Shown in pieces: positions 15,784 through 23,330 of a stretch of 33,755 bases of DNA; the first letter of the stretch is position 1; each line of letters starts with the position of its first letter. This DNA comes from Pseudomonadota bacterium (GTDB lineage: Bacteria > Pseudomonadota > Alphaproteobacteria > Acetobacterales > Acetobacteraceae): assembly GCA_021807785.1 (NCBI GenBank), contig JAKBCO010000004.1, positions 1 to 33,755 of the forward strand, given 5' to 3'. The notes below the pieces were generated by a model. The model searched no databases, was not told where the DNA came from, and worked only from the letters and a program-made list of their open reading frames with translations. A program made the translations under genes and the position numbers.

Positions 15784-16797
15784 CGCGATCTCGTCGAGGA
15801 ACCGCCGCAGCGAAGGCGCCCATTTCGCCCCGTCCAACCCCGACGCCATGTGGCCGAAGGCGCTCTCCAGCGCCACGTAGTCCGCCCGCACCCCCGCAGC
15901 CTCCAGCGCCCCCATCACCTCCGGCGCCAGGCTGGGCGGAAACAGCGTGTCGGTCGAGGACAGCACATACATCACCCGCGCCCGGATGGCGCCGAGCCGC
16001 GAGGCGACGTCGTAGCGTCCCATCGCCTTGCGCAGGATCACCAGCGAATTGGCATCGAACTGCTCGGCCCATCCGCGGGCGATGCGGGCCAGCTCGGCCG
16101 CCCGCGGAGCCGGGTCGGGGAAGCGCTCCGCCAGCTTCGCCTCGAGACCGTATCCTTTCAGCGTCTCGATGCGCAGCGCGGTCAGGGTCTCGGCCACCCC
16201 GCCGCGATCGTAATAATCGCCGCCGTTCCAGTTCGGGTCGGCCGCCAGCCGCGCCAGCAGCGGCTCCACCCGCGCCACCGGCGAGCGCAACGCGGTCACC
16301 ACCGGCACGATCCCGCGCATCGCGGTGGGGAAATCCACCGCCCATTGGAACGCCTGGAACCCGCCGTAGGACGGCCCCACCACCGCGATCAGCTCGCGCA
16401 CCCCCAGCGCGTCCAGCAGCTGCTTCTGGGCGGCGACGATGTCGCTCACGGTGAGTTCGGGGAAGCGCGATCCGTAGGGGCGGCCGGTGGCCGGATCGGT
16501 GCTGGCGGCATTGGTGGACCCGAACGAGGAGCCGAGCATGTTCGACGCCACCACGAAGAAGCGGTCGGTGTCGATCGCGCGGCCCGGCCCGACCAGCGCC
16601 GACCACGAACCCTCGGAGGCGCTCTCCTCGCCCTCGATCATGCGCGGGCCGGAGGTGTAGCCGTGGGTGACCAGGATCGCGTTGCGCCCGTCGGCCGCCA
16701 GCCGGCCGCGGGTGAGATAGGCGATCCGCGCCTCCGCCAGCACGCCGCCGAGGCGGAGGCGGAAATCGCGGATGGTGTGGAACTGCATCGGCAGCAT
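15775..16797 (-). CDS. Alpha/beta hydrolase, homoserine O-acetyltransferase (MetX)-like
   Basis: This 340-residue alpha/beta-hydrolase-fold protein resembles MetX. Shared blocks are GPGRAIDTDRFFVVASNMLG (71-90), GSTNAASTDPATGRPYGSRFP and TVSDIVAAQKQLLDALGV. The nucleophile elbow GPSYGG has Ser143, SSTDTLFPP has Asp283 and FGHMASG has His316, so the catalytic triad is complete. True MetX proteins carry GGSMGGMQ at the elbow and are usually longer, so this is probably a paralogous esterase or acyltransferase. AGGGGGC five bases before ATG 16797 supports the start. It is the last gene of a four-gene operon, 8 bp after the DMT transporter. Its 3' end overlaps the DUF29 gene on the opposite strand. 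Confidence 0.85.
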   Translation of the reverse strand: MLPMQFHTIRDFRLRLGGVLAEARIAYLTRGRLAADGRNAILVTHGYTSGPRMIEGEESASEGSWSALVGPGRAIDTDRFFVVASNMLGSSFGSTNAASTDPATGRPYGSRFPELTVSDIVAAQKQLLDALGVRELIAVVGPSYGGFQAFQWAVDFPTAMRGIVPVVTALRSPVARVEPLLARLAADPNWNGGDYYDRGGVAETLTALRIETLKGYGLEAKLAERFPDPAPRAAELARIARGWAEQFDANSLVILRKAMGRYDVASRLGAIRARVMYVLSSTDTLFPPSLAPEVMGALEAAGVRADYVALESAFGHMASGLDGAKWAPSLRRFLDEIASG

Positions 16798-16805
16798 GTC
16801 GCCCC

Positions 16806-17669
16806 CTATCGCACCAGCTGGAACGCCACCAGCGCGCTCACCATGATCGCCGCCCCCACTGCCTGCAAGCCGCCGATGGTTTCGCCCAGCACCGCGATGC
16901 TGAGGAGGGTGGAGACCACCGGTTCGAGATTCATCACCAGCGCGGTGCGAAAGGCGCCGATCCGCGCGGTGGAGGCGAACAACCCCAGGGTGGACACGGT
17001 GCTCGCCACCGCCACCCCCAGGAACGCCGCCCAGCCGATCGGATGACGCGGCAGCTGCCAGGTATCGGACGCGCCCGCCAGCGCCAGCAGCACCACGGTG
17101 GAGGTGATCAGCGAATACCAGCTGGTCAGCCGCGGGTCCGCCCCCATCAGCCGGGCGCGGGTCACCAGCAGCATCACCACCCGGCAGAGCGCCGCGCCGA
17201 ACGCGACCGCGATGCCAAGCGGGGCCAGCCCCGCCGGCGCCGCGCCGATCATCAGCGCCAGCCCGGCGAAGGCCGCCAGCGCCGCCGCCGCGCCGGCCGC
17301 GCCCAGCCGCTCCAGCCCGATCGCGGCGCCGGCGATCCCGGTCAGCAGCGGATAGACGAAATAGCTGAGGATCGCGATCGGCACCGGCACCAGCTGGATC
17401 GCCTTCAGCACGCCATAGATGTTGGCGGCGTAGAGCACGCCGAGACCGATCGAGACCATCAGCTGGCGCCGGTCATGCGCGCGCGGCGGCAGCCCGACGC
17501 GCAGCCAGCCGGCCAGCATCGCCACCCCCAGCAGCCCGCGCACCGCGCTGACGGTGAGCGGCGCCGCCCCGTCGCCGAAGACGATCTTGCCCAGGACGTC
17601 GGAGATGCCGAACGAGACCGCCGCGGTGACGCCAGGTCCCAGATCGGCGATCGCCGGCCGTTCGGTCAC
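16806..17669 (-). CDS. DMT-superfamily (EamA) transporter
   Basis: A 287-residue hydrophobic protein with about ten predicted transmembrane helices in two EamA repeats: first near ADLGPGVTAAVSFGISDVLG, second near PIGWAAFLGVAVASTVSTLG and NLEPVVSTLLSIAVLGE. The second-repeat motif with Glu-Pro-Val and the trailing Leu-Gly-Glu is typical of drug/metabolite transporters in the inner membrane. The substrate is unknown; export of an amino acid or organic acid is the usual guess. GTG 17669 gives a 4-base GTGA overlap with the preceding gene, an arrangement seen at three other junctions here. ATG 17681 is an alternative that adds four residues. Confidence 0.86.
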   Translation of the reverse strand: MTERPAIADLGPGVTAAVSFGISDVLGKIVFGDGAAPLTVSAVRGLLGVAMLAGWLRVGLPPRAHDRRQLMVSIGLGVLYAANIYGVLKAIQLVPVPIAILSYFVYPLLTGIAGAAIGLERLGAAGAAAALAAFAGLALMIGAAPAGLAPLGIAVAFGAALCRVVMLLVTRARLMGADPRLTSWYSLITSTVVLLALAGASDTWQLPRHPIGWAAFLGVAVASTVSTLGLFASTARIGAFRTALVMNLEPVVSTLLSIAVLGETIGGLQAVGAAIMVSALVAFQLVR

Positions 17670-18649
17670 GCCGGATAGCATCCGGCCTGGCGCGCCCGCT
17701 CGCGCACCAGCCCCAGCACCGCCTCGCAGAGCGGCATGGCGTGCCCGGTCATGGCGCCGAGCTCCACCACCGCGCCCAGCAGCGCGTCGATCTCCATCGG
17801 CCGGCCGCGTTCGAGGTCCTGCAACATCGAGGTACGGTGCTCCCCCACCTCGGCCGCGCCGGCGATGCGCTTGTCCACGTCGATGGCGAAGCGGGTGCCG
17901 AGCGCCTCGGCCACCGCCTTGGCCTCCAGCATCATCCCCCGGCAGAGCTCGCGCAGCGCGGGATCGCCGGTGATGCGGTCGAGGGTGGCGAGCGTCAGCG
18001 CCGAGACCGGGTTGAACGCCAGGTTGCCCCAGAGCTTCACCCAGATCTCGTCGCGGATGCGCGGGCGGATCGGCGCTTTCAGCCCGGCGCCGATCAGCAG
18101 CTTCGCCAGCGCCTCGATCCGCGGGGAGCGCGATCCGTCCGGCTCGCCCAGGCTGAACCGGTCGCCATAGCCATGGGCGATGACGCCGGGCTCCACCACC
18201 TCGGCGGCCGGATAGACCACGCAGCCGATCACCCGCCGCGGCGGCAGGAGGTCCCATAACCGCCCGCCGGGATCGACCGCGTCCACCCGCCGGTCGCGGA
18301 ACGGCCCGTCCAGGCCATGGAAATACCAGTAGGGCACCCCGTTCACCCCGGTCACCAGCATGGTCTCGGGGCCGAACAGGCGGGCGATGGCGGGCGCCGC
18401 GCCGGGCAGGGAATGGGCTTTCAGGGTGACGATCACCGCGTCCTGCGGTCCCGCCTCGGTGGCGTCGGCGACGCAGCGCGGATGGACGGTGATGGTTTCA
18501 TCGCCGCTGATGAGTCGCACCCCGTTTGCCTGCATCGCCGCCAGATGCGGGCCGCGGGCGATGAAGGTGACCTCGGCGGTGCCCGCCGCCGCCAGCTTCG
18601 CGCCAAGGAACCCGCCGATCGCTCCGGCGCCGAAGATGGCGACCTTCAT
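17666..18649 (-). CDS. 2-dehydropantoate 2-reductase (PanE/ApbA) family protein
   Basis: A 327-residue protein with an N-terminal NADPH-binding Rossmann motif (VAIFGAGAIGGFLGAKL, glycines at 7, 9 and 12) and a C-terminal helical domain. The ketopantoate-reductase active-site block IWVKLWGNLAFNPVSALT has the catalytic Lys at 205 and Asn at 209 and 213. PanE reduces ketopantoate in pantothenate synthesis, but the family includes many paralogues acting on other 2-oxo acids. No pan genes are nearby, so the true substrate is uncertain. The ATG overlaps the stop of the upstream ligase by 4 bases (ATGA), and the gene stop overlaps the DMT transporter start. The operon setting suggests catabolism of a small acid rather than CoA synthesis. 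Confidence 0.87.
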   Translation of the reverse strand: MKVAIFGAGAIGGFLGAKLAAAGTAEVTFIARGPHLAAMQANGVRLISGDETITVHPRCVADATEAGPQDAVIVTLKAHSLPGAAPAIARLFGPETMLVTGVNGVPYWYFHGLDGPFRDRRVDAVDPGGRLWDLLPPRRVIGCVVYPAAEVVEPGVIAHGYGDRFSLGEPDGSRSPRIEALAKLLIGAGLKAPIRPRIRDEIWVKLWGNLAFNPVSALTLATLDRITGDPALRELCRGMMLEAKAVAEALGTRFAIDVDKRIAGAAEVGEHRTSMLQDLERGRPMEIDALLGAVVELGAMTGHAMPLCEAVLGLVRERARQAGCYPA

Positions 18650-20181
18650 GCCGAGAGGCCGAGCTTCCCGGCCAGCCCGATGCGTTGCAGCTTGCCGGTG
18701 GCACCTTTCGGGATCTCGTCGAGGAAGACCACCTTGCGTGGCACCTTGAACTGCGCCAGCCGCTTCGCCGCGAAGTCCCGCAATTCCGCCTCGGTCGCGG
18801 CGGCACCTTCGGCCAGCACGATGGCGGCGGCGACCTCCTCGCCCAGCATCGGGTGCGGCAGGGCGAAGGTGAGGCATTGCGCGACCGCCGGATGATCCAT
18901 CAGGATCGTATCGACCTCGATCGGGCTCACCTTCTCCCCGCCGCGGTTGATGAGTTCCTTGAGGCGCCCGGTCAGGCGCAGATAGCCGGCCTCGTCCAGC
19001 ACGCCCTGATCGCCGGTGCGGAACCAGCCGTCGGTGAAGGCGCTGGCATTGGCGGCCGGGTTGTTCTCATACCCCGCGGTGACGTTGCGTCCGCGGATCA
19101 CCACCTCCCCCAGCGCGCCGGGTGGCAGCAGCGTGCCGGCCTCGTCCATGATGCCGATCTCGGGGCCGGCGGCGATGCCGACCGAACCCGCGTAATGCTG
19201 TGCCGGCGGCAGCGGGTTGGAGGCCATCTGGTGCGCCGCCTCGGTCATCCCGTAGGCCTCGATCACCGGCACGCCGAAGCTGGCTTCCAGCGCCTCCATC
19301 ACCTGCGGCGGCAGCGAGGCGGAGGAGGAGCGGATGAAGCGCAGCCGCCCGGCCGCGATGGCCGCCTGGTTGCGCGGGGCCAGCCCCAGGATCGCCTGGT
19401 GCATGGTCGGCACGGCGGTGTACCAGCTCGGCCGGACCTCGGTGAACCAGGAGAAGAAGCGGAAGGCGTTGAAGCCCGGGGTGCAGGAGACCGCCGCCCC
19501 GGCGCCCAGGCTGGACAGCGTCGCCGCGATCAGCCCGTGGATATGGAACAGCGGCATGATGTTGAGGCAGACGTCATCGGCGCCGAGCCGCAGGGTCTCG
19601 CCGATGTGGAAGGCCGAGGCGGTGATGTTGATCTGCCGCAGCGGCACGATCTTGGGCCGGGAGGTGGTGCCCGAGGTGTGCAGCACCAGGGCCACGTCGT
19701 CGGCCGCCGCCGGGCCCGGGGCGACGGGAGTGCCGATGAGATCGGACGGCGGAGCCAGGGTGAACGCGCCGGCCGGGCCCTCGGCATCGGCGAGCAGCTC
19801 GATCACCGGGATTCCCCGCGCCGCGGCCACCGCCCGGGCGGGGCTGTCCATCCCGCGCGGGATCACCAGGGCGCGGGCGTTCAGGTCCGAGAGGTAGAAA
19901 TCGAACTCGTCCTGCTTGTAGGCCGGGTTGAGCGGGGCGGTGGTGGCGCCGGCGGCGATGGCGATGAAGCTCGATGCCATCTCCGGCCCGTTGGGGGCGA
20001 CGATCGCCACCCGGTCGTTGCGGCCGATCCCGCAGCCGTTCAGCACCGCCAAGGTGCGCCGGGCCAGGGCGCGAAGCCCGGCGCGGGTGAGCCAGGGGCG
20101 CCCTGGGGCGCCGATCGCATGCGCCTCGGCCGGGTGGCGGTCGATCAGGTCGAGCACGGTGTCGGCGGGGTAGTCGGTCAT
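18646..20181 (-). CDS. Acyl-CoA synthetase (AMP-forming), oxalate-CoA ligase-like
   Basis: This 511-residue adenylate-forming ligase has the P-loop TSGTTSRPK (169-177), MPLFHIHGLIAATLSSLGAG, WYTAVPTMHQ, RFIRSSSASLPPQV, EAYGMTEAAHQMASNPLP and GWFRTGDQG. GRLKELINRGGEKVSP follows, and the C-terminal GATGKLQR holds the catalytic lysine at 497. This wording is very close, from memory, to plant AAE3 and yeast Pcs60, which are oxalyl-CoA synthetases. The best guess is oxalate + ATP + CoA to oxalyl-CoA. Substrate choice cannot be proved by motifs, and other short dicarboxylates or fatty acids remain possible. GAGGAG before ATG 20181 fixes the start over an upstream codon at 20214. It is the first gene of the operon. 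No oxalyl-CoA decarboxylase is in the window. Confidence 0.88.
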   Translation of the reverse strand: MTDYPADTVLDLIDRHPAEAHAIGAPGRPWLTRAGLRALARRTLAVLNGCGIGRNDRVAIVAPNGPEMASSFIAIAAGATTAPLNPAYKQDEFDFYLSDLNARALVIPRGMDSPARAVAAARGIPVIELLADAEGPAGAFTLAPPSDLIGTPVAPGPAAADDVALVLHTSGTTSRPKIVPLRQINITASAFHIGETLRLGADDVCLNIMPLFHIHGLIAATLSSLGAGAAVSCTPGFNAFRFFSWFTEVRPSWYTAVPTMHQAILGLAPRNQAAIAAGRLRFIRSSSASLPPQVMEALEASFGVPVIEAYGMTEAAHQMASNPLPPAQHYAGSVGIAAGPEIGIMDEAGTLLPPGALGEVVIRGRNVTAGYENNPAANASAFTDGWFRTGDQGVLDEAGYLRLTGRLKELINRGGEKVSPIEVDTILMDHPAVAQCLTFALPHPMLGEEVAAAIVLAEGAAATEAELRDFAAKRLAQFKVPRKVVFLDEIPKGATGKLQRIGLAGKLGLSA

Positions 20182-20214
20182 GCCGCGTCTCCTCGTTCGC
20201 GCCCGGCAAAGCAC

Positions 20215-20231
20215 GCACCGACAGGCGGTGC
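20215..20231 (-). terminator. Hairpin after the RND operon, possible weak terminator
   Basis: A perfect 6-bp stem, GCACCG / CGGTGC with a 5-base loop, begins 4 bases past the stop of the last RND gene, in the 53-bp gap before the ligase gene. On the minus strand it is followed by GTGCTTTGCC, which is a poor U-tract, so termination may be partial. It lies upstream of the GAGGAG ribosome-binding site of the ligase. Confidence 0.3.
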
Positions 20232-20234
20232 AAG

Positions 20235-23200
20235 TCAGGCCGCGGGCATGGTGGCGATCCGCCGCGCCCGCCGCCGCCCGAACCCCGCCAGGGCCAGGTA
20301 GATCACCGGGGTGGAATACAGGGTCAGCGCCTGACAGACGATCAGCCCGCCGATCACCGCGATCCCCAGCGGCCGGCGCAGCTGGTAGCCGGTGCCCACC
20401 GACAGCGCCAGCGGCAACGCGCCCAGAATGGCCGCGAGCGAGGTCATCATGATCGGCCGGTAGCGCTCGATGCAGGCCTCGCGGATCGCGGCACGCGGGT
20501 CGAGCCCGCGCTCCCGTTCCGCCTCCAGGGCGAAATCGACCAGCATGATGCCGTTCTTCTTCACGATCCCCATCAGCAGGAAGATGCCGATGATCCCCAC
20601 CACCGAAAGCGGCGTGCCGGTCAGCAGGAAGGCGAGCAGCGCGCCGACCCCGGCCGAGGGCAGGGTGGAGAGAATGGTCAGCGGCTGGCTGAGGCTCTCG
20701 TAGAGCACGCCCAACACGATATAGATGGCGATCAGCGCGGCGCCGATCAGCAGCGGCTCGGTCTGCAAGGATTGCAGGAAGTATTTGGCGTTGCCGCCGA
20801 AGCTGATGCGCACGTCCGCCGGCAGGCCCATCGCCGCGATCGCCGCCTTCACCGCCGCCACCGCGGACCCCAGGCTGGCACCCGGGGCCAGGTTGAAGCT
20901 GATGGTGCCGGACGGCTCGCCGTCCAGATGCGCCACCTGCAACGGCGCGGTGGCGCGCACGATCCGCGCCACTTGCAGCAGCGGCACCGGCCCGGCGCTG
21001 CCCTGCACCCGGAGATGATCCAGCGCGTCCGGGTGTTGCGCGCGCGCGGCGCCGACCGTCAGCACCACGCTGTACTGGTTCTGCGCCTGGTAGATGCGCG
21101 AGATCTGCCGCTGCGCGAACGCGCTGCCGAGCGCGGTATCGATGGCGGCGACGCTGACGCCGAGCCGGGCCGCGGCGGCGCGGTCGATGGTGACCGTGAG
21201 CTGGGTCTCCGCCCGGTCCTGATCGGAGGAGACGTTGGTGATCGCCTTCACGCCGCGCAGCCGCCGCTCCATCCGCGCGATCACCTGGTCCAGGTCCGAA
21301 AGCGACGGGTCCAGCACCGAGAAGCTGTATTCCCCCCCCGTCGATTGCCCGCCGAAGAACAGGTCCTGCGCCACGTTCATATAGGCGCTGATGCCGGGAA
21401 TGCGCGCGATCTTCCGCCGCAGCCGCACGATCACCTGCTGCGCCGAGACGGTGCGCTGGTTGAGCGGCTTCAGTCCGATGATGAGGTTGCCGCGATTGGC
21501 GGTGGAGAACCCGTTGACCACGCCGATGCGGGAGGAGAGCGTCTCCACCGCCGGGTCGGCGCGGATGATGCGCACCACCCGGTCCTGCAAGCGCTGCATC
21601 CGCGCGAAGGAGACATCCGGCGCGGCGATGGTCTGGCCCATGATGAGGCCGGTGTCCTCCTCGGGAATGAACGCCTTGGGCACCTTGACGTAGAGGAACA
21701 CGGTCGCCGCCACGGTGAGCGCGAAGCCCGCCAGGACCAGCCGCCCATGCGCCAACGCCCAGTCCAGGCTGCGCGCATAGGCCTCCAGGCTGTGGCGATA
21801 GGCGGCATCGATCGCCCGCGCCATCCGCGAATCCCGCCCGACCCGTGGCGTGCGGCCCATGAAGCGCCCGCAGATCATCGGCGTGACGGTGAGCGAGATC
21901 AGCCCCGAGATCAGGATCGAGACCGACAGCGTCAGCGCGAACTCGTTGAAGAGCCCGCCGATGATGCCGCCCATCAGGGTGAGCGGCAGGAACACCACCA
22001 CCAGCGAGACGGTGATCGAGAACACGGTGAACCCGATCTGCCGCGCCCCGGCGATGGCGGCTTCGATCCCCGATGCGCCCTGCTCGTGGCGGGAGACGAT
22101 GTTCTCGATCATGACGATCGCGTCATCGACCACGAAGCCGACCGAGATGGTGAGCGCCAGCAGCGAGAAATTATCGAGCGAGAATCCCATCGCCCACATC
22201 GCCGCCAGGGTGCCGGCGATGGAGAGCGGCACGGTGACGCCGGCGGCGATGGTGGGCGTCAGCCGGCGCATGAACAGGGTCACCACCAGCAGCACCAGCA
22301 CCACGGTGATGAGCAGGGTGAACTCGATATCGGTGACGCTGGCGCGGATGGTGGTGGTGCGGTCGGTCATGATCCGCAGATGCACCGCCCCCGGCAGGTG
22401 GTGGGCGATCTCGGGCATCCGGGCGCGGATGCCCGCGACGGTCTGGATCACGTTGGCCGAGGCGGTCTTGGTGATCGCCACCACGATCCCCGGCGAGCGC
22501 CCGTCGGTCGCCGCCACCTGGGTGTTGGAGACGCCGTCGATCACCGAGGCGACGTCCCCGAGCCGCAGCAGCGCGCCGTTCGCGGCGTGCAACACCAGCC
22601 GGCGGTACTGGGCGGCGGTCGCCATCTGCCCGTCGAGGGAAAGAATGGTGCTGCGATGCGGGCCGGAGATCACCCCGAGCGGGGCCAGCACATTGGCGCT
22701 GCGCACCGCGTTGTAGATGTCGCCCGGGGTCAGCCCGACCGCGGCCAGCCGGCGCGGGTCGAAGCGGATGCGCACCGCCGGCTGCTCGCCGCCATAGAGA
22801 TTGACCTGCGCCACCCCCGCCACCTGCGAGAGCATCTGCACGATCACGGTGTTGGCGAAATCGAACACCTGGCGCAGCGGCAGGGTGCGCGAGGAGAGGA
22901 ACATGGTCATCACCGGCCGCGAGGCCGGGTTGAACACCCGGTAGAACGGCAGCGCCGGCATCCCCGAAGGCAGGTTGGGCAGGGCGGCATCGATGGCGGC
23001 CTGCACCGCATGGGCATCGGCGTCGATATTCGTGCCGGAGTCGAACAGCACGATCACGGTGGTGGAGCCGATGGAGTTGAGCGAACGCACCTCCTCCACC
23101 CCGGGGATGACGCCGAGCGTCTGTTCCAGCGGGGCGGCGACGGTGCTGGCCATGGTGGCCGGATCGGCGCCGGGGTCGGAGGCGAAGATCACCACCCCCG

Positions 23201-23327
23201 GCACCGGGATCGAGGGCACCGCGGCCACCGGCAGGCGGAAGAAGGCCAGCGTGCCGGCCAGCAGAATCCCCATCGCCAGCAGCGCGGTGCCGATCGGCCG
23301 GCGGATGAAGAGCGCCGAAAACCCCAT
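20235..23327 (-). CDS. RND efflux pump inner-membrane permease, MdtC-like
   Basis: This 1030-residue HAE1-type RND permease starts SALFIRRPIGTALLAMGILL (TM1). It has a large periplasmic loop, a TM4 block VGFVVDDAIVMIENIV with the paired aspartates of the proton relay, the second loop after PKAFIPEEDTG, and the conserved MGIVKKNGIMLVDFALEAE near TM11. RND permeases trimerise and export drugs, bile salts or metals in exchange for protons. It is the second of two different permeases in tandem, as in E. coli mdtABC, where MdtB and MdtC form a hetero-trimer. The start is 3 bp after the stop of the first permease. The substrate is unknown; the residues suit the drug-type HAE1 rather than the heavy-metal HME group. 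Confidence 0.93.
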   Translation of the reverse strand: MGFSALFIRRPIGTALLAMGILLAGTLAFFRLPVAAVPSIPVPGVVIFASDPGADPATMASTVAAPLEQTLGVIPGVEEVRSLNSIGSTTVIVLFDSGTNIDADAHAVQAAIDAALPNLPSGMPALPFYRVFNPASRPVMTMFLSSRTLPLRQVFDFANTVIVQMLSQVAGVAQVNLYGGEQPAVRIRFDPRRLAAVGLTPGDIYNAVRSANVLAPLGVISGPHRSTILSLDGQMATAAQYRRLVLHAANGALLRLGDVASVIDGVSNTQVAATDGRSPGIVVAITKTASANVIQTVAGIRARMPEIAHHLPGAVHLRIMTDRTTTIRASVTDIEFTLLITVVLVLLVVTLFMRRLTPTIAAGVTVPLSIAGTLAAMWAMGFSLDNFSLLALTISVGFVVDDAIVMIENIVSRHEQGASGIEAAIAGARQIGFTVFSITVSLVVVFLPLTLMGGIIGGLFNEFALTLSVSILISGLISLTVTPMICGRFMGRTPRVGRDSRMARAIDAAYRHSLEAYARSLDWALAHGRLVLAGFALTVAATVFLYVKVPKAFIPEEDTGLIMGQTIAAPDVSFARMQRLQDRVVRIIRADPAVETLSSRIGVVNGFSTANRGNLIIGLKPLNQRTVSAQQVIVRLRRKIARIPGISAYMNVAQDLFFGGQSTGGEYSFSVLDPSLSDLDQVIARMERRLRGVKAITNVSSDQDRAETQLTVTIDRAAAARLGVSVAAIDTALGSAFAQRQISRIYQAQNQYSVVLTVGAARAQHPDALDHLRVQGSAGPVPLLQVARIVRATAPLQVAHLDGEPSGTISFNLAPGASLGSAVAAVKAAIAAMGLPADVRISFGGNAKYFLQSLQTEPLLIGAALIAIYIVLGVLYESLSQPLTILSTLPSAGVGALLAFLLTGTPLSVVGIIGIFLLMGIVKKNGIMLVDFALEAERERGLDPRAAIREACIERYRPIMMTSLAAILGALPLALSVGTGYQLRRPLGIAVIGGLIVCQALTLYSTPVIYLALAGFGRRRARRIATMPAA

Positions 23328-23330
23328 GCG

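Noticed and set aside
15775-16797. Calling this gene metX for methionine synthesis
   Set aside because: The nucleophile elbow reads GPSYGG rather than GGSMGG, the protein is short for MetX, and it lies with unrelated genes, so a paralogue is more likely despite metH in the same window.
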